A stretch of 64,000 bases of DNA from Halocynthiibacter namhaensis (lineage in GTDB: Bacteria; Pseudomonadota; Alphaproteobacteria; Rhodobacterales; Rhodobacteraceae). Positions within the stretch are counted from its first letter, which is position 1, and each line of letters begins with the position of its first letter. Made by a program: the position numbers and the translations under genes. This document shows positions 61,938 to 64,000 of this stretch, piece by piece. The stretch lies in the NCBI RefSeq assembly GCF_000812685.1, contig NZ_JWIF01000051.1, positions 1 to 64,000 on the forward strand, read 5' to 3'. Under the pieces are notes generated by a model. It made no database searches. It was not told the DNA's origin and saw only the letters and a list, made by a program, of their open reading frames with translations.

Positions 61938-62104
61938 TGGGGATTTTCTCCTTTGATGTGCTGGATCTGGGGTAGCTGGCTGCGACTGAATTGGCAAGCG
62001 GGGGCACCGTCAAAAAGACATTCAAAAAAACATTCAAAAAAGCGTATGGTTTCGGGATTCACCCTATTGCAATCCCTGTGTGGCTCCGCTAAATCACCCC
62101 CAGT

Positions 62105-62181
62105 GCCGCCTTAGCTCAGTTGGTTAGAGCGCCTGATTGTGGATCAGGAGGTCCCTGGTTCGAGACCAGGAGGTGGTACCA
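62105..62181 (+). tRNA. tRNA-His (GTG), probable attachment site
   Basis: 77 nt: acceptor GCCGCCT/AGGTGGT, anticodon loop TTGTGGA (GTG), T-loop with GGTTCGAGACC, discriminator A and CCA (62179-62181). The base before G1 is T, so there is no G-1, and the discriminator is A, not C. Both match the alphaproteobacterial group that lost the universal tRNA-His G-1. A mobile element starts right after. Confidence 0.95.
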
Positions 62182-62246
62182 TTTCTCTCTTAAATATCAA
62201 CTGCTTGAACGATGTTAAATTCGGCCCTGTTGCTCTGTCGATATTT

Positions 62247-62280
62247 TAGCAACCACATAGCAACCACCCTGTATAGCAAT
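62247..62280. repeat. Direct repeats TAGCAACCAC near tRNA-His
   Basis: TAGCAACCAC at 62247-62256 and 62258-62267 (11-bp period), then a partial copy TAGCAAT at 62274-62280. They lie 66 bp inside the element from the tRNA. Spacing of one helical turn suggests arm-type integrase or excisionase sites. Confidence 0.5.
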
Positions 62281-62340
62281 CGATAGTAAACTATGGTGCT
62301 TTGGTTGTATCCAATGCAGCCTGCGACTGAAGATAGTTTC

Positions 62341-63153
62341 TTATCCGAAACCTTCATTTGTGATCTTCTTGTTTCGGATTGCTTTCAATCGATGAGTTAA
62401 TTGTAGAATACTGGATTTGAACCGCTTGGCCCTTTTCTTGAGTTTGGGAACATCGTTCTTGGGCCCCCAGCATATGACGTGGGAATGCACTGAGAGCATC
62501 TTTCCCTTCTGATATCTGGGATAGTTGATGATGGCCTGGTTCTCGATCACCCCAATCGCGTTGAATGAGGTGTAATTACCAATGGCGGCCTGAACCGCCT
62601 GCCGATGCTTGAAGACCTCAGCCGTGCCGCCCCGCTCATTGAACATGGACCGGTCCTCAACAAAAGTGATGAAATAGGCCTTCAGCTTGTGATCAGCTTT
62701 CAGTTTTTCGCGCAACTCCTGAAGCTCATCTATCAGGTAGTTCCCAGTTTCCTTGCGAAGCTTCAGGTCGCATGAGGGCATGCTGCCCGAAAAATAGCCA
62801 TCCAGGCCGAGAAGCGCGTTAATGTCACAGAGGTCTGTGGAAGAGGCGAGACGCCTCCTGAGAATTTTGTATGCGATCTTCTTCTTATATTTCTTGCAGG
62901 ATCGGGCATGCATTTTCTTGCTGTCAGCAGCATTGGCATCGTAGCCGGTACCCTCATCATTTTTTGTGTCGGGCAAGGTGTGGGATTTCCCTAAAAGTAT
63001 ACGACCCAGTCCTTTCACTTGCTCTGTTGGTACCTGTATTGGTGAGTTGGGGGGCTGGTTGATACTCTTACAAGGGGCAGCTTTAACTTTATCCCGTTTC
63101 TTGCACTTGGTTGTCTTCTTTTCGGAGCCCTTCGGGCGGATGGATTTTGACAT
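62341..63153 (-). CDS. Basic protein with HUH-nuclease-like motifs
   Basis: 270 residues. A basic Lys-rich N-terminus (KKTTKCKKRDKVK), then a middle part. FITFVEDR (161-168) resembles motif 1 of replication HUH proteins, and HSHVICWG (223-230) resembles motif 2 (HxH). A motif 3 (YxxxY/YxxK) is not visible; the C-terminus (KKRAKRFKSSILQLTHRLKAI) is short and basic, so the catalytic Tyr may be missing. Possibly a truncated Rep or relaxase. No family recognised with certainty. Confidence 0.5.
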   Translation of the reverse strand: MSKSIRPKGSEKKTTKCKKRDKVKAAPCKSINQPPNSPIQVPTEQVKGLGRILLGKSHTLPDTKNDEGTGYDANAADSKKMHARSCKKYKKKIAYKILRRRLASSTDLCDINALLGLDGYFSGSMPSCDLKLRKETGNYLIDELQELREKLKADHKLKAYFITFVEDRSMFNERGGTAEVFKHRQAVQAAIGNYTSFNAIGVIENQAIINYPRYQKGKMLSVHSHVICWGPKNDVPKLKKRAKRFKSSILQLTHRLKAIRNKKITNEGFG

Positions 63154-63222
63154 AGAATGTCCTTTATTTAGAAGTCGTATTATGAATGGATGATGCCGAG
63201 GCCTGTCTCGAATTTGGCAGGC

Positions 63223-63453
63223 TCACGCGCTTGGTTCGAAGCGGCAACCAGCTTCCCAGGTCAGCACATCTTTGATCGCGTAGCGGATCCGGCCTCCCAT
63301 TTTATAGAATGGTATACCTGTGCCTTCGTACCGGCATTTCTGCATCCACTTCTCACTCATCCCAAGGCGGCGGGCGACTTCGCCTTCCGTCAGGTAGCTT
63401 TTTTCCGTGATCTTTGAGTGGTCGGTTTGAGGGGGCGTTGTTGTAGATTTCAT
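63223..63453 (-). CDS. AlpA/excisionase-type HTH protein
   Basis: 76 residues: YLTEGEVARRLGMSEKWMQKCRYEGTGIPFYKMGGRIRYAIKDVLTWEAG, a MerR-like winged HTH of the HTH_17 (AlpA, excisionase) type. It probably acts as regulator or recombination directionality factor of the element. Upstream of the HUH-like gene on the same strand (69 bp), perhaps co-transcribed. Confidence 0.8.
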   Translation of the reverse strand: MKSTTTPPQTDHSKITEKSYLTEGEVARRLGMSEKWMQKCRYEGTGIPFYKMGGRIRYAIKDVLTWEAGCRFEPSA

Positions 63454-63770
63454 GGAAATATTCCTTAGAACCGTAACCGACGTTGGTTACTTTCCAGCGT
63501 TTACAAATCTGCTCGAGATTTCTGCCTACCCCTGATTTTATGTTGTTTTGAGTACCAAAGAGGCCTTAAACACCTCAGTCTGGGTGAGCCTCCATGTGCG
63601 GAGATGTGCCATGCGTGGAGGTGACCTAGAAGTTGCTGTATCCACAAAACTCTCCATTTGTGGATATCTCCTCTTGCGGAGGGATGTGAAGTGCTGCAAA
63701 TTGACCTACGTCAATGGAGGGGTGCTCAGTAGCGTATCTTCAAGTCAAATCGCTCGAAAAGGAAAAGCCT
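63454..63770. other. Intergenic region rich in CTCC/GGAG stems
   Basis: The region has short inverted elements such as CCTCCA..TGGAGG (about 63589-63622) and GGAG-containing repeats up to about 63720. It may hold a replication or regulatory site of the element. A 121-codon frame at 63548-63913 overlaps the gene at 63771 in another frame and is not supported. Confidence 0.35.
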
Positions 63771-64000
63771 ATGGCCCGATCAACAATGCACGGAAAAAGT
63801 ATATGGACGAACACCTTCCCGGTACCAAGCAAACCCCACAAAAACTTTGTTGGCTACAGGGCAAAGGCTCTCAAACGCATAGAAAAAGAGACAGACCTAT
63901 TCGCCTCCGATGAGCTTAAGTACTATATGAGGGCCCGCCGGAAGCAAAGACCGCTAAGCATACTCAAGAACCCTGTTGAGAAAAAACAGTTAGAAAAGAA
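63771..64000 (+). CDS. Basic protein, partial (runs off the window)
   Basis: An open frame of at least 76 codons from ATG 63771 with AGGAAA upstream: MARSTMHGKSIWTNTFPVPSK, YRAKALKRIEKETDLFASDELKYYMRARRKQRPLSIL. Basic and alpha-helical. No family recognised; the other part lies beyond the edge. The strong ribosome site favours this frame over the overlapping one at 63548. Confidence 0.55.
   Translation, partial: MARSTMHGKSIWTNTFPVPSKPHKNFVGYRAKALKRIEKETDLFASDELKYYMRARRKQRPLSILKNPVEKKQLEK

Larger units (their letters stand above)
62182..64000. mobile_element. Second tRNA-borne mobile element, left part
   Basis: Directly after tRNA-His the gene content changes: an HUH-like protein, an AlpA-type HTH protein and a short basic protein, with lower GC and repeats near the tRNA. 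No integrase is visible; it should lie further right or at the far end. The extent is unknown. Confidence 0.55.

Noticed and set aside
63548-63913. 121-codon frame in the second element
   Set aside because: Starts at TTG without a ribosome site, and overlaps the frame at 63771 that has a good ribosome site.

Overview
The window looks like chromosome of an alphaproteobacterium of the Rhodobacteraceae (Roseobacter group). The signs are a split his locus in the order hisB-hisH-hisA-hisF-hisE with a DUF2147 gene on the other strand, a RibBX-type riboflavin enzyme, a TRAP transporter, a Hint-domain protein, a perfect CtrA box, and a tRNA-His with discriminator A and no G at position -1. I could not identify the species.

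Region 1 (1-15850) is the end of an integrative and conjugative element (ICE). A leftward operon encodes a VirB-type type IV secretion system: an unknown gene, virB1-like transglycosylase, virB2, virB3, virB4, a VirB7-like lipoprotein, a second transglycosylase, virB5, virB8, virB9, virB10, virB11, a DUF4177 protein and virB6. Most of these genes overlap or abut, as expected for coupled translation. An IS3-family element has jumped into the 3' end of virB6, so the last ten or so VirB6 residues are read from the IS terminus. Right of the operon is a control and integration module: small secreted proteins, an XRE regulator, two divergent ribbon-helix-helix genes around two GGACA-N5-TGTCC palindromes, an excisionase-like gene, and a tyrosine recombinase ending next to tRNA-Cys (GCA), the likely attachment site.

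Region 2 (15851-62181) is mostly core chromosome: threonine catabolism (tdh-kbl with an XRE-cupin regulator and repeated operators), a ubiquinone-type hydroxylase, a HAD nucleotidase, a GntR regulator, a glycosyltransferase fused to an MshEN (c-di-GMP-type) domain under a CtrA box, carA, yqeY, ctaD, lipB and tRNA-Leu (GAG). Then come methionine degradation (mdeB-mdeA with divergent mdeR), riboflavin and antitermination genes (ribBX-ribH-nusB), a GMC oxidoreductase and an MmgE/PrpD gene. Next are a large chemoreceptor with a structured leader, a decayed IS3 transposase fragment, a TRAP operon (dctPQM), a flavin reductase, msrB-msrA with a divergent ArsR regulator, and the his genes interrupted by a Hint-domain gene. 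An 8-bp unit, CTAGAAAA, repeated 18 times without error lies between two convergent genes at 43246-43389.

Region 3 (62182-64000) begins right after tRNA-His (GTG) and has the look of a second tRNA-borne mobile element: an AlpA-like HTH gene, a basic protein with HUH-nuclease-like motifs, short direct repeats near the tRNA end, and a gene running off the right edge.
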